Part shown: piece by piece, positions 34,699-44,433 of the stretch
How the letters are laid out: each line of letters opens with the position of its first letter
Numbering within the stretch: the first letter of the stretch is position 1
Source of the DNA: Anaerolineales bacterium
Lineage (GTDB): Bacteria > Chloroflexota > Anaerolineae > Anaerolineales > Villigracilaceae
Length of the DNA stretch: 64,000 nucleotides
NCBI GenBank assembly: GCA_016927315.1
Contig: JAFGMV010000009.1
Location: forward strand, 34,665-98,664
Reading direction: 5' to 3'
Position numbers and translations under genes: made by a program
The notes under the pieces: model-generated
The model's database searches: none
Seen by the model: the letters and a program-made list of their open reading frames with translations, nothing else
What the model was told of the DNA's origin: nothing

Positions 34699-35769
34699 TC
34701 AGCGAATACCTTTTTCAATCAGGGGAGCTACGTCACCCAGGTTTTCGGGCGTAAATGTACCAACACCGGTATTGATATGCAAACCAGGAATCAGGTAATT
34801 TTTGGTCAACCAGATCTGCTGAACCGGGAAGTAACCCTGCAGATAGAGCACCTGGTCGAAGCTGGCGCTGATATACCCGGTTTCGATTCCGTCCTTGGTG
34901 GCAGGTGACAAATCGATACCGCCGATGATGATGTCTCCCGGGGCCATGTTGGCTGCTTCGAGAACCTTTGGCAGTGTTGAAGTAATATTGCCGTGCTGGG
35001 TACCGATGGCTTTCAGATTGGGATGGGCGGCGATGTAAGCGGTCAGGATGGGGATTGCCAGTGAGGCGTCTTTGTCGACGTCATCTGTCACGTCAAGCTT
35101 TTCAACCACGAGACCAGCGTCTTCCAGGGCATCGTAAACACCTTGGGAGCTCTGGCTGCGGCCTTCCTGATGCCAGATATCATAAACCAAGGCTTCATCG
35201 CCGGGCTGCAGTCCGGCGGCTACCATGGTTGTTCCGGTCAGGTACCCGCCAGCATATAGATCTGCGCCAGCATAACCAAATCCATCTTTTTGGTATTTGG
35301 CTTCGATATTTGGTAATGGATTGTTATTGCTGGTGACAATGATGCCCATTTCCCGGGCTTGGTCGACCAAAGAGCCCATAGCGTCCTCGCCTGGGTGACC
35401 CATAATGACGATTCCATCCGGGTTGGCGGCAATGGCTTCTTTGAATTGATCGATCATGACCTGGGAATCCCAACCGGAGTACTGTTCGATCAGTTCGATT
35501 CCCAATGCTTCGGCGGCAGCCTTGGCGCCGTTGGTGCGGGCCAGGGTTGAAGGATCACCCTGCTGGCCGCCCATCTGCATATAGACGACCAATTTTTCAC
35601 CAGCCGGTTCGCTGGCGTCATCCTGAGCTGGCACGACCACCGTTTCTTTAACGATCTTTGTTACTTCAACTTCGACCTCATTGGGTTCAGCTGGGGTTGT
35701 TGGGGCACAAGCGGCCATGAGTAGTGATGCCGCTAGTAGAAGGACGAATAACTTAACAAGCTGTTTCAT
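34699..35769 (-). CDS. RbsB-type sugar ABC substrate-binding lipoprotein (first of two)
   Basis: ATG 35769 follows GGAG (356 aa). It has a signal peptide and lipobox LLMAAC (Cys about 22). A linker rich in Val/Glu/Thr (EVEVEVTKIVKETVVV) is followed by a type I periplasmic-binding fold (VVYMQMGGQQGDPSTLARTNGAKAAAEALG, IAANPDGIVIMGHPGEDAM). It probably serves the permease and ATPase encoded upstream. Ligand unknown; pentoses or related sugars are plausible. Confidence 0.87.
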   Translation of the reverse strand: MKQLVKLFVLLLAASLLMAACAPTTPAEPNEVEVEVTKIVKETVVVPAQDDASEPAGEKLVVYMQMGGQQGDPSTLARTNGAKAAAEALGIELIEQYSGWDSQVMIDQFKEAIAANPDGIVIMGHPGEDAMGSLVDQAREMGIIVTSNNNPLPNIEAKYQKDGFGYAGADLYAGGYLTGTTMVAAGLQPGDEALVYDIWHQEGRSQSSQGVYDALEDAGLVVEKLDVTDDVDKDASLAIPILTAYIAAHPNLKAIGTQHGNITSTLPKVLEAANMAPGDIIIGGIDLSPATKDGIETGYISASFDQVLYLQGYFPVQQIWLTKNYLIPGLHINTGVGTFTPENLGDVAPLIEKGIR

Positions 35770-35898
35770 TTTTTTTCTCCAACTTTCGTGAATATTCATT
35801 TCGATTAATACACTACAGTTACATCACTAAAATTCAGTAGGCGCCTCCTTTCAACTGTGGGACGATCCATCACAAATCTTTACGCAGGCAGGGTTGTT

Positions 35899-36927
35899 TT
35901 ATCGACTTAGAGTGAACCATCGACGGATTTGGGAATTGAGATTGGTAAAACGTCCTTCACTGATGGAAACATTCAGCGCAACAGCAATTGCCATGATCAG
36001 GCCCATCACAGTTTGAACCCAATAGCTGGTAATACCAGTAGCCACTACACCTGCCTGAAGCGAACCGATCAGGTAGGAACCTACAAAAGTTCCGACCATG
36101 CTTCCATATCCGCCGGAAATCAAAGTGCCTCCAATGAATACAGCCGCCATAACAGGCAGAAGGAAACCCTGGCCCTGGGTGGGGAAGAAGACATTAATTT
36201 CAATCGTGAGCAATAACCCGGAGAAGGCTGCAATCAAGCCCATTGCAGTGAATAATTTGATCCTGGTTGCTTCAACATTGATCCCCATAACCTGTGCAAC
36301 ATTGGGATTATCGCCAATGAACATAATTGCTTCCCCAAACTTATGACGGTTGAGTATAAACCACAAGAATATGGCCAATGCCAGCGCCCAAACCGCCTGC
36401 GCGGGAATATTCCCAAATAGACGGGCGGTAAAGATGTTATGAATGCTTGTGGTTTCTACCTCTCTGATATTCAGTTGAAGACCATTGGCAAGCAAAATCG
36501 TAATTCCATACCAGAAGAATTGGGATGCCAGTGTAGCAATAATGGAAGGAACGCCTATCTTTGCTACCAAGAGACCGTTTAAGTAACCGACCAGCATCCC
36601 GGCTATCAGGGCAAGGAAAAAGCCAACCCACGGGGCCCAGACTGCTTCCGGATAATTTTTGATAAACCAGGAGAAAACGAAACCTGCCAGGGCGACAATA
36701 GCGGGAAAACTCAGATCAATTTCTCCAGCTGTAACTACCAGGGTCAATCCCAGACTGAGCACCAGCACGGGTGGGACGGTCTGCAGGAAGGACAGATAGA
36801 TCAAAGGATGGGAGAAGACCCTCGGGGCGGTTACCAGAAATACGCCGAACATGAGGACCAGTACCATGAATACCGGCAGTCCTTCGATTTTCCCGATTAC
36901 ATTGAAGAATTTGTTTTGCTGCTTCAT
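35899..36927 (-). CDS. RbsC-type sugar ABC permease
   Basis: This 342-residue polytopic protein has family motifs VTAGEIDLSFPAIVALAGFVF, YLNGLLVAKIGVPSIIATL and the coupling loop GDNPNVAQVMGINVEATRIK. It overlaps the ATPase gene by 4 nt (ATGA). Unlike the upstream permease of this locus (38040-39950), it carries no extra domains. Confidence 0.9.
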   Translation of the reverse strand: MKQQNKFFNVIGKIEGLPVFMVLVLMFGVFLVTAPRVFSHPLIYLSFLQTVPPVLVLSLGLTLVVTAGEIDLSFPAIVALAGFVFSWFIKNYPEAVWAPWVGFFLALIAGMLVGYLNGLLVAKIGVPSIIATLASQFFWYGITILLANGLQLNIREVETTSIHNIFTARLFGNIPAQAVWALALAIFLWFILNRHKFGEAIMFIGDNPNVAQVMGINVEATRIKLFTAMGLIAAFSGLLLTIEINVFFPTQGQGFLLPVMAAVFIGGTLISGGYGSMVGTFVGSYLIGSLQAGVVATGITSYWVQTVMGLIMAIAVALNVSISEGRFTNLNSQIRRWFTLSR

Positions 36928-37772
36928 GATCTGTCCTTTAATCCATGAGAGTATTCAAGCAGGAAGCTGTCCAATTCTTTCAGGCTGATATCCATTTTCT
37001 CGATGCTGGCGACGATCTCCCCGCGATCGATTACAACAAAACGATCAGCAACTTCATAAACATCGCCCAGTGAATGTGAAATGTAAACACAAGCCCTGCC
37101 GCTTTCTTTTATCTTGTGCACAAAGCTGATCACTTTAGCAACTTCTTTGAGAGAAAGTGCAACTGTAGGTTCATCCAGAATGATCAAATCTGCTTCGAAG
37201 TACATCGCGCGTCCGATCGCAACTCCCTGACGTTCTCCCCCCGACAGCAGGCTCACTTTTGAATCGACAGTGATGCCTTTTCCACGAAATCCGATAGTCT
37301 TGACCATGATCTCGTTGGCAATCTCTTTTTCTTTTTTGACATTGATAAAGCCAAAGGGCAGGGATATTTCCCGACCAATAAAGAAGTTGCGCCACAAGAC
37401 CTGTTTCTCACCGAGGGATTTGTCCTGGTATACGGTCTCAATACCGTGTTCATGAGCGCGCCGGACGTTGTATTTTCTGAAATCTACTTTTCTACCGGCA
37501 ATGTACATCTCGCCGCTGGTAGGAGGAAATACACCTGTTAGGATTCGGACCATGGTAGATTTACCGGCGCCGTTGTCTCCGATCAGGCCGACGATTTCGT
37601 TGCGCCCAACATTAAAATTGATATTCTTCAATGCGCGTACCGCCCCGAAATATTTCTCAATGTTGACCATCTGCAGGGCATATCGTTTTGCTGCGATATC
37701 TACTTCTTTAACCAGGCTTCCTTGTAGTGGGGGGAGGTCTGTCCCGGTCTGTTGATCTTCTTTCTTGCTCAT
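36924..37772 (-). CDS. Single-domain sugar ABC ATPase
   Basis: This 282-residue protein has Walker A GDNGAGKST, signature LSGGERQGVAIGRAM, Walker B LIILDEPTVALS and H-loop ISHSLGD. It is a one-domain ATPase of the FrcA/XylG-like branch, not the tandem type encoded at 39947-41458. Its 265-bp upstream gap carries three TGCA-N7-TGCA dyads. Confidence 0.9.
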   Translation of the reverse strand: MSKKEDQQTGTDLPPLQGSLVKEVDIAAKRYALQMVNIEKYFGAVRALKNINFNVGRNEIVGLIGDNGAGKSTMVRILTGVFPPTSGEMYIAGRKVDFRKYNVRRAHEHGIETVYQDKSLGEKQVLWRNFFIGREISLPFGFINVKKEKEIANEIMVKTIGFRGKGITVDSKVSLLSGGERQGVAIGRAMYFEADLIILDEPTVALSLKEVAKVISFVHKIKESGRACVYISHSLGDVYEVADRFVVIDRGEIVASIEKMDISLKELDSFLLEYSHGLKDRS

Positions 37773-37897
37773 TGAATTACCTTTCTCATGTTAATTCCTT
37801 CCTTAAGTTCTGCTGCTCAAACGGGCAGACCTAGTTTCTTGTTTTTTTTGTTGTACGAATGGTAGCAAAATGGGGGATTTGCTTTCAATACATGGAA

Positions 37898-37970
37898 TGC
37901 AAAGAAAATGCAATCAGACTGCATTGAAAATGCAAAAAGAGCAACCAATTTGCATTGCACTTTTTCTGCA
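37898..37970. promoter_or_regulatory. Cluster of three TGCA-N7-TGCA dyads
   Basis: Three 15-bp elements lie at 37898-37912, 37920-37934 and 37956-37970. Each has TGCA on both sides of exactly 7 A- or T-rich bases. Read in one direction the spacers approximate nnGAAAA. Centres are 22 and 36 bp apart. They lie in the gap between the permease-GAF-HTH gene and the next ATPase gene. A fourth copy is at 41593-41607. They look like operators for a dimeric regulator. Confidence 0.7.
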
Positions 37971-38039
37971 CTTGTATCAACTATTTCCAGGTAATTATTG
38001 AATTGATTGGTTGATCCACCCTGATGATAAAGTCGAAGA

Positions 38040-39950
38040 CTACTCTCTGGTTGTAAATTCCGCCTGTAGATTGGCTTGATGGCTGCGTACCAGTGCATCG
38101 GCAAGGGATTCCAAAGCACCTTTCAGATCATAAAAATATTGGCGGCGGCTGATATGCAATTCCCTTGTAATTTCATCGACGATTAGCTCGTCTACATAGG
38201 TGAGTTTGAGAATTTGATATCCGCGCTCATCTCCGCGTGAATAAGAATCGGGGTCTTCTTCCAGGGGCGACTGTAAACTTTCAATGGAGTTAAGCAGCAC
38301 TTGCCGGAGGGTCCTGCCTCGCTTGGCGGGGGTGTAATCCTTGAGAATGGTATCTGGAGTGAGCGCCCATTCGGTGAATGTACTCCGGCCCAGGTAAATA
38401 TCATCCCATAAATGACGCAAGCAGTCTCTGGTTTGATGGACCAGCCAGCCGCTCTCCAGCAGCCATGCATCTTCAAGCATTTGGGCTAAAGAGTTGGCAA
38501 TACTGATCAGCAGTTTGATCACTTCTTCTCTGAAGACATCCTGTATGGGGCTCTGAACTTCGATGACACCGATTACTCTGTTTTGGACGATCAGTGGTAA
38601 TGCCAGGGCAGATTGAGCTTCAGGATCGATGGGCACTACACCGGCTCGATGGGATATGTCTGGAACATCTACCGGTGTCCTGGTTTCTTTGGCTTCGAAA
38701 ACGATGCTGCCCGGTCCTGGAACGACCTGGTCTTCAGCGATACGATTCAGGTCGCTCATATTTGGTAGGGTTTGTGGTACCAAATCCCCTGTTTCTCTGT
38801 CTGCCAGATAAATACGGCAATAAGAACAGCCTAAGCGATCATGCACCTTTTGCGATAAGCGGGACAACACTTCGTGCATGTATTGTCCGGTCAGGATCGG
38901 TATGCTCTCTTCGACCCGGGCGGCGGCGGCTTTTCTGGCCTGACGGCGTCCAACATCTATCAAAACCGCAATCAGAATTATGGCTCCGGTTATTGCATCC
39001 CGCCACCAGGGGAGGGCATTCATCATGATCAATCCGTTCGGAATGACAGTAATGATCAAAACCCCAATCAAGGTTCCCCATACACCTCCAACGCCACCTC
39101 CGAGACTGACGCCGCCAATAATTGCGGCGGCGATTGAATATAATTCATAACTGTCTCCATTGGTTGGTGCAGCGCCATCAATGTACGCCATCAGGATTAC
39201 TCCGGATAAGCTTGCCAGCAAACCGCTGATCGCAAAGATATTGGTTTTGTATCGATCTACTTTAATGCCTGATAAGCGGGCGGCAGTTTCATTTCCTCCT
39301 ATGGCATAACAATAGCGACCGAACTTGGTGTAATGTAAAATGTACCAGGCTAGGAAAAAGATTGTCAGCATAATGATTGCCGGGGCGGGGATGATCCAGA
39401 TATGACCGTCTGACATCCACTTGAAATTGTCCGGAAGGGAATGCGTTGGAGCACCATAAGAAAACGATTGTGAAATACCGCGCAGTCCGACCATGGTTGC
39501 CAGGGTAACAATAAAGGCCGGCATACGCCGGTACGTTATCAGCCATCCTTGTAAGGCTCCAATAACCATTCCAATAGATAAACCGATGCCAATAGCCAGG
39601 TAAGATAAAGGTCCGTTTAAGGGCGGGATAGGCCCAAAACCGTATTTCATCAGGCTGGCGGTTATCAGACCGGTAAGTGCAACGATGGAACTGACGGACA
39701 GATCAATACCACCGGTTAATAGCACCAGTGTTTGTCCCACAGCTACAATCCCGATCGTTGAAGCCATGGTTGCAATGATCAGCAGGTTGCCCACCTGGCG
39801 AAAACTTGGCGAAAGCGAAGAGAAAGTCAATAATAAGACCAGTAAGCCTAACAATGCCCCCAATTGATCTAATTTTAAGGTCGATAGATCAAGCAGTCTG
39901 AAGAACCCTTTCAGGCGTGAATTGTTCCGTGTTAATTTTGTCTGGCTCAT
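38040..39950 (-). CDS. RbsC-type permease fused to GAF and helix-turn-helix domains
   Basis: This single 636-residue frame joins three parts. Residues 1-335 form a complete RbsC-type permease (GGIDLSVSSIVAL, GALQGWLITYRRMPAFIVTLAT, coupling loop GGNETAARLSGIKVDRYK). Residues about 345-495 form a GAF domain (MHEVLSRLSQKVHDRLGC, ALPLIVQNRVIGVIEVQS). Residues about 575-620 form a helix-turn-helix resembling sigma region 4 (ILKLTYVDELIVDEITREL, HISRRQYFYDLKGALESLA). RbsC permeases normally end near 320-340 residues. The extra part should be cytosolic, so a membrane-tethered sensor/DNA-binding role is possible. It overlaps the tandem ATPase gene by 4 nt. Confidence 0.88.
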   Translation of the reverse strand: MSQTKLTRNNSRLKGFFRLLDLSTLKLDQLGALLGLLVLLLTFSSLSPSFRQVGNLLIIATMASTIGIVAVGQTLVLLTGGIDLSVSSIVALTGLITASLMKYGFGPIPPLNGPLSYLAIGIGLSIGMVIGALQGWLITYRRMPAFIVTLATMVGLRGISQSFSYGAPTHSLPDNFKWMSDGHIWIIPAPAIIMLTIFFLAWYILHYTKFGRYCYAIGGNETAARLSGIKVDRYKTNIFAISGLLASLSGVILMAYIDGAAPTNGDSYELYSIAAAIIGGVSLGGGVGGVWGTLIGVLIITVIPNGLIMMNALPWWRDAITGAIILIAVLIDVGRRQARKAAAARVEESIPILTGQYMHEVLSRLSQKVHDRLGCSYCRIYLADRETGDLVPQTLPNMSDLNRIAEDQVVPGPGSIVFEAKETRTPVDVPDISHRAGVVPIDPEAQSALALPLIVQNRVIGVIEVQSPIQDVFREEVIKLLISIANSLAQMLEDAWLLESGWLVHQTRDCLRHLWDDIYLGRSTFTEWALTPDTILKDYTPAKRGRTLRQVLLNSIESLQSPLEEDPDSYSRGDERGYQILKLTYVDELIVDEITRELHISRRQYFYDLKGALESLADALVRSHQANLQAEFTTRE

Positions 39951-41458
39951 ACCGGTGTGCCTCCACTGGCATAAGCCAACAATATTTGTTTAGATGCTTT
40001 GATACGGGGTATATCCGCGACAATACGTCCGTTTCGCATGACCAGAATACGGTCACACATTCCCAGAATTTCATTCAAATCAACGCTGGTGATGATAATG
40101 CCGTTGCCGTTTTGAGCGAGATCATTAATCAGGTTGTAAATCTCAACCCGGGCGCCAATGTCAATACCACGGGTAGGCTCATCAAATACAAGCACTCGAG
40201 CTTGTGTTGCCAGCCATTTGGATAAAACAATTTTCTGTTGCGTTCCGCCAGACAATGAAGATGTTTGTTGGCGCAGGTGTTCTGCTTTTATTCCTAACCT
40301 TTCGGCATAGTGAGTCGCCAGGTTATTCTCGAGGCGGTGATCAATTAATGGACCTGGCCAGGCGCTTTCTAATGCTGCCAGGGTAACGTTATCCTGTGCC
40401 AGCATTTCCAGAACCAGACCTTGTTCCAGGCGGTCGTCGGTTAGCAAGCCTATGCCGTGTGATATAGCATCTTGAGGCGTTGCAATATGAATAGGTTTCC
40501 CATCCAGGAAAATAGTTCCAATATTTGCAGGGTCGGCCCCAAAGATTGCTCTGGTTAACGCTGTTCCACCTGCACCAACCAGACCAGAGATGCCCATAAT
40601 TTCACCTTCGTGCAGTGAGAATGAAATATCTTCGATTTCATTATCGCGGCATAGTCCCTCCACCCGTAAAAGCTCAGCCCCTGGGTTATAGGGTTTCTCG
40701 GGGAATTTTTCTGGCAGGATCCGTCCAACAATAAGCCTGATGAGTTGATCAAGTGATGTATCTGCCAGGGTTACGGTAGCAATCCTTGACCCGTTTCTGA
40801 GAATTGTCGCCCGCTGACCGATTTGAGGTACTTCTTCCAAACGATGGCTGATGTAAATAACCGCTACCCCTTGCGCATGTAAGGCGCGAATAACACTGAA
40901 AAGATCAGAAACTTCCCGCGTAGACATGGATGCGGTTGGTTCATCCATGATAATTAAATTCGTTTCCATGCGAAGCGCACGAGCAACTTCTACAAGCTGC
41001 TGTTCCACAGCATTAAGCTCTCCTACGGCCATGGTGGGATCCAGGGGAAGGTTCAGCCGATCTAATAACGCCTGAGCGCCATCGATCATGCGCTTACGAT
41101 CAATGATCGGTAATCCCGGGAATTTATGGGGTTCCTTCCCAAGATATATATTTTCGGCAATGGATAAATGATGAACGAGATTGCGTTCTTGATATATGGC
41201 GCTGACCCCAAAATTTTGAGAATCTCGAGGATCTTTAAATGTGACCGGTTTTCCCTCGAAAAGTATTGTACCCCTGTCTGGTTGGTAAACGCCTGTTAAT
41301 ATTTTTACCAAAGTGGATTTCCCGGCTCCATTTTCCCCCAACAGGACATGCGTTTCGCCATGCTGTACATTGAAATTTATGTTCCTGAGTGCGTGAGCAC
41401 CCGGGAAAGTTTTTGAGATGCCTTGAAGTTCCAACAAATATTCAGAAGATTTCGACAT
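39947..41458 (-). CDS. RbsA-type tandem ATPase of sugar ABC transporter
   Basis: This 503-residue protein has two ABC domains. Domain 1: Walker A GENGAGKST, Walker B LIIMDEPTASMS, H-loop ISHRLEE. Domain 2: altered Walker A (SGLVGAGGTAL), signature LSGGTQQKIVLSKWLA, Walker B VLVFDEPTRGID. An altered domain-2 Walker A is usual in RbsA/MglA proteins. It is the first gene of the sugar ABC locus, with a TGCA-N7-TGCA element in its upstream region, and would power the GAF-HTH permease. Confidence 0.92.
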   Translation of the reverse strand: MSKSSEYLLELQGISKTFPGAHALRNINFNVQHGETHVLLGENGAGKSTLVKILTGVYQPDRGTILFEGKPVTFKDPRDSQNFGVSAIYQERNLVHHLSIAENIYLGKEPHKFPGLPIIDRKRMIDGAQALLDRLNLPLDPTMAVGELNAVEQQLVEVARALRMETNLIIMDEPTASMSTREVSDLFSVIRALHAQGVAVIYISHRLEEVPQIGQRATILRNGSRIATVTLADTSLDQLIRLIVGRILPEKFPEKPYNPGAELLRVEGLCRDNEIEDISFSLHEGEIMGISGLVGAGGTALTRAIFGADPANIGTIFLDGKPIHIATPQDAISHGIGLLTDDRLEQGLVLEMLAQDNVTLAALESAWPGPLIDHRLENNLATHYAERLGIKAEHLRQQTSSLSGGTQQKIVLSKWLATQARVLVFDEPTRGIDIGARVEIYNLINDLAQNGNGIIITSVDLNEILGMCDRILVMRNGRIVADIPRIKASKQILLAYASGGTPV

Positions 41459-41774
41459 TGTTTCTAGTTGCTAAGTTTGCGTTATTTTTGGACGTAGAGG
41501 CAGCAATAGATACACTTTTACCAAATAGGAAAACAACCTGCCTGCGACATCCAAATGATAACGCAATTCTTCGAAACAATCAGCGGTATGGGTGCAGTTT
41601 TAGTGCAAACTTACCGGGTTCTTTTCTCTATTTGGATTAGTGCTGCCAACCGCTGATTTCGGGCAGGGATGGGAACAGGGGGGATATTTTGTTGTATTTC
41701 GTCTGGACCGCATCATGCCAGTTTGCCGGAGCTGCCTGAAGGGCGCTTGTGAATTCTGGGCGAATATACTGCTG
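41459..41774. other. Gap upstream of the sugar ABC locus
   Basis: This 316-bp region between the esterase 3' end and the tandem ATPase start must contain the promoter of the sugar ABC locus. It holds the TGCA-N7-TGCA element at 41593-41607. I see no ORF or convincing promoter boxes. Confidence 0.5.
41593..41607. promoter_or_regulatory. TGCA-N7-TGCA dyad upstream of the sugar ABC locus
   Basis: TGCAGTTTTAGTGCA matches the three elements at 37898-37970 in arms and 7-bp spacer length. It lies about 135 bp upstream of the first gene of the locus. Confidence 0.65.
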
Positions 41775-42746
41775 CTAAAAAAGCGCTTTCAAAAACTTTA
41801 GCTTCTCCAGTGTTTGAAAACTTTCACCGCCTTCGTGATTGTTGTACTCCCAGAGACGGATTTCTTTTTTGCCGGCATAGTGATTAAAGGCGGCAAAGAC
41901 TGTCGAGGGTGGGCAGGTTTCGTCCATCAGGGCGACCGAGAACAGGGTTGGCGCTTTGGCGCGTGCTGCAAAGTTAAGACCGTCGAAGTAGGAGAGCGTT
42001 TCGAAAACCGTTTCGATCTTGTCGCGGTGTCGGCGGCAGTATTGGCTGATCTCGTTATAGGGGTAGCTGTCTACGATCTGTGTGGCGCGCCGGTAATGGC
42101 ATAAGAAGGGCACATCCGGCATCACAGCCGCCAGGTCGGGGACCAGCCCGGCGGCAGCCAGGGTGATCCCGCCGCCCTGGCTGCCGCCGGTGACGGCGAC
42201 TTTTTGCGGGTCGATCTCAGGGTGCCGGCGCGCGGATTCGACGGCGCGTACGGCATCCGTGAAGACGCGGCGGTAGTAGTAAGTTTGGGGGTTAAGAACA
42301 CCGCGAGTCATGAATCCCGGATACTGCGGGTTGCTCCCCTTGGGTTCGATATCAGGAGTATCACCGGTTCTCCAGGCGGAACCCTGGCCGCGGGTGTCCA
42401 TTACCAGGACAGCATATCCTGCCGCGGGCCAGGTCAGCCAGTCAATTGGCAGACCTCGTCCGCCCCCATAACCGATATACTCCACTACACAAGGCAGGCG
42501 TCCATCACGTTGGCCCGGGAGCAGGAGCCAGGCTTTGATCGGCTGGCCGCCGAAACCCGGGAAAGTCACGTCAAAGGCCTCCACCAGGCTTAGGTTTGAC
42601 TCAATTGGTTTGAATTCAGGTTGGAGTGGATAGCTGCGGGCTTCCGACAGGGTCTTGGCCCAGAAGTCATCAAAGTCAGCCGGCTCCTGTCGTTCTGGCC
42701 GGTAAGTTTTAAGTTGTTCGAGAGGAAGGTCGAAATACATGGACAT
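41775..42746 (-). CDS. Acetyl xylan esterase / cephalosporin C deacetylase family (CE7)
   Basis: This 323-residue alpha/beta hydrolase has the CE7 layout: N-terminal [18 protein letters not shown] (the RGQ motif) and nucleophile elbow GGSQGGG (S189). The acid is in [11 protein letters not shown] and the histidine in NNHEGGES, so the triad is complete. CE7 enzymes remove acetyl groups from xylo-oligosaccharides inside the cell and also accept cephalosporin C. The neighbouring sugar importer and this enzyme may act on the same sugars. ATG 42746 is used; ATG 42740 is an alternative. A hairpin sits just before the start. Confidence 0.9.
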   Translation of the reverse strand: MSMYFDLPLEQLKTYRPERQEPADFDDFWAKTLSEARSYPLQPEFKPIESNLSLVEAFDVTFPGFGGQPIKAWLLLPGQRDGRLPCVVEYIGYGGGRGLPIDWLTWPAAGYAVLVMDTRGQGSAWRTGDTPDIEPKGSNPQYPGFMTRGVLNPQTYYYRRVFTDAVRAVESARRHPEIDPQKVAVTGGSQGGGITLAAAGLVPDLAAVMPDVPFLCHYRRATQIVDSYPYNEISQYCRRHRDKIETVFETLSYFDGLNFAARAKAPTLFSVALMDETCPPSTVFAAFNHYAGKKEIRLWEYNNHEGGESFQTLEKLKFLKALF

Positions 42747-42749
42747 GAG

Positions 42750-42773
42750 CAGGGCGCCAGTTACGGCGCCCTG
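42750..42773 (-). promoter_or_regulatory. Hairpin directly upstream of the esterase start
   Basis: CAGGGCGCC (42750-42758) and GGCGCCCTG (42765-42773) form a 9-bp stem ending 3 nt before the esterase ATG. On the minus strand a T-run precedes rather than follows it, so it is not a standard terminator. It could limit translation. Confidence 0.5.
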
Positions 42774-42784
42774 AAAAAAGTTGA

Positions 42785-43780
42785 TTAAACAGTCGCGAAT
42801 GTCTCAATGAGCAGCTTGAAATCACCGCCGACCGGGTACAGAATCGGGCAGGTGGCGCCGCGCTTGATGTATTCGTTTACCTTGGATCGGGCTTCCTCCG
42901 GTGTGCCGGAAGCGGTGATGTGGTGGACCAAATCGTCGGGGACCAGGTGTTTGGCTTTGTAGATCTGTTCCTTGGTAGCCGGCCAGCCCAAAATGGACTG
43001 GATTTCGGTTACGACATCATTCGAAACACCGGAAGCCTTGGCGATATGGGGCTGCTGCGCCAGGTACTGGCAGAGCAGCATCTTGGTGGTTTCGATGGCT
43101 TTATCGTGGTCCTGATCAACCGAACAGACAACCAGCTGCGGGCGGTCGATATCGTCCAGGCTGCGCCCGGCGCTTTTGGCGCCCTTTTCGAGGGATTCCA
43201 GGGCCTGGTCGTTGTATTCGGGGGGGACACAATAATTCAGGACAACCCCATCAGCAATTTCACCGGCCAGTTCCATCATTTTAGAGCCTGTGGCGCCGAT
43301 CATGATGGGCACATGTCGTGGTTCCCGGCGGCCATGAACGACATCCAGTTCGATCTCGTTTACATGATGGAATTCTCCGTGGAAAGTGACGCGCTCCATA
43401 TTGAGCAGCCGACGCATGACTTCCACCGTCTCACGCATGGCGGTCAATGGTTTGCGGCGTTCGATCCCGACATTTTGAGCCAGCGGGTCCCACCAGGCGC
43501 CGATACCACAGATTGCCCGGCCCGGGGCCAGGTCATCCAGAGTCAGGAAAGTCGCTGCCAGCAGGCCGATGTTGCGTGTCCAGTTGTTGATCACACCAGA
43601 GCCGACCTTGATGCGCTTGGTCACGGCTGCATATGCGGCCATGGGAACGATCGCATCCCGAACCAGGCGAGACTCCGCCTGCCAGACGGCTTCGAAGCCT
43701 TTCTTTTCGGCGTAACGGACGTAATCCAGGCCATCACGCAAATCATGAGAATCTTGAAGGTACAAAGCAACGCGCGTCAT
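42785..43780 (-). CDS. F420-dependent LLM-class oxidoreductase (Mer-like)
   Basis: This 331-residue luciferase-like TIM barrel resembles methylenetetrahydromethanopterin reductase and other F420-using LLM enzymes ([59 protein letters not shown]). Its place directly downstream of F420 biosynthesis genes supports F420 rather than FMN as cofactor. The substrate is unknown; a role on a C1-pterin is not assured. GGAGGAG precedes the ATG. Confidence 0.8.
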   Translation of the reverse strand: MTRVALYLQDSHDLRDGLDYVRYAEKKGFEAVWQAESRLVRDAIVPMAAYAAVTKRIKVGSGVINNWTRNIGLLAATFLTLDDLAPGRAICGIGAWWDPLAQNVGIERRKPLTAMRETVEVMRRLLNMERVTFHGEFHHVNEIELDVVHGRREPRHVPIMIGATGSKMMELAGEIADGVVLNYCVPPEYNDQALESLEKGAKSAGRSLDDIDRPQLVVCSVDQDHDKAIETTKMLLCQYLAQQPHIAKASGVSNDVVTEIQSILGWPATKEQIYKAKHLVPDDLVHHITASGTPEEARSKVNEYIKRGATCPILYPVGGDFKLLIETFATV

Positions 43781-43806
43781 TTCTCCTCCTTTTGGGGATA
43801 AAATGG

Positions 43807-44433
43807 TCAGGGTATTGGGAACTGCGATACTTTCGGGTTTTCGATCTTTCTAACGATTTCAAGATCTTCGGGGAGATCCAGGTCAAGTCCGAGTGAGGTC
43901 AGGGTTATCACTTCCAGGCGTGCGCCCGCTTTTTGGGCGCGTTCGCAGTGCATTTCAAATGAATTAGGTCCAAATTCATATTCGATCAAACCCGGCGGGG
44001 AGATGAGCAGCGCATTGGTGCCATCCTCATGCCGGTCGGGGGCGATCACTACGACAGGCGGGTCTTCAGCCCGATCGATGATGGTGCGGATATCTTCTTC
44101 CGTCAGGAGCGGCAGATCAGCCGGGACGATAATGACACCCCGGGTGGCATAGACCTGTGCGATTACAGTTGCCCGCTCTAGGGCGGTATTTAGTTGAGGC
44201 GTACCATCTTCCTGAACGGTGCGGGCGCCAAATTCCCTGGCAAGCGCCAGCGCTTCGGAATCACGACTGACAACCAGAACCTGTTCAATTTCATTTATAT
44301 TGGTCAGTGTTTCCAGGGTATGGATCAATAGAGAACGGTTAAGGATCGAGCGCTCTTCTTCTGATAATATTTTTGCCAGGCGGGATTTCCCCCGCCTGAG
44401 AGGTTTTACGGGGACAATAGCCCAGATGGTCAT
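43807..44433 (-). CDS. cofC: 2-phospho-L-lactate (or phosphoenolpyruvate) guanylyltransferase
   Basis: This 208-residue nucleotidyltransferase has CofC/FbiD features: N-terminal [23 protein letters not shown], and [33 protein letters not shown]. It makes the GDP-activated three-carbon acid used by CofD for F420. In Mycobacterium the substrate is PEP; in archaea 2-phospho-L-lactate is used. The adjacent FbiB-like reductase suggests the PEP route here (inference). It overlaps cofD by 4 nt. Confidence 0.88.
   Translation of the reverse strand: MTIWAIVPVKPLRRGKSRLAKILSEEERSILNRSLLIHTLETLTNINEIEQVLVVSRDSEALALAREFGARTVQEDGTPQLNTALERATVIAQVYATRGVIIVPADLPLLTEEDIRTIIDRAEDPPVVVIAPDRHEDGTNALLISPPGLIEYEFGPNSFEMHCERAQKAGARLEVITLTSLGLDLDLPEDLEIVRKIENPKVSQFPIP

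Noticed and set aside
42750..42773. Hairpin as a rho-independent terminator
   Set aside because: On the minus strand the T-run precedes the stem, and on the plus strand A's follow it.
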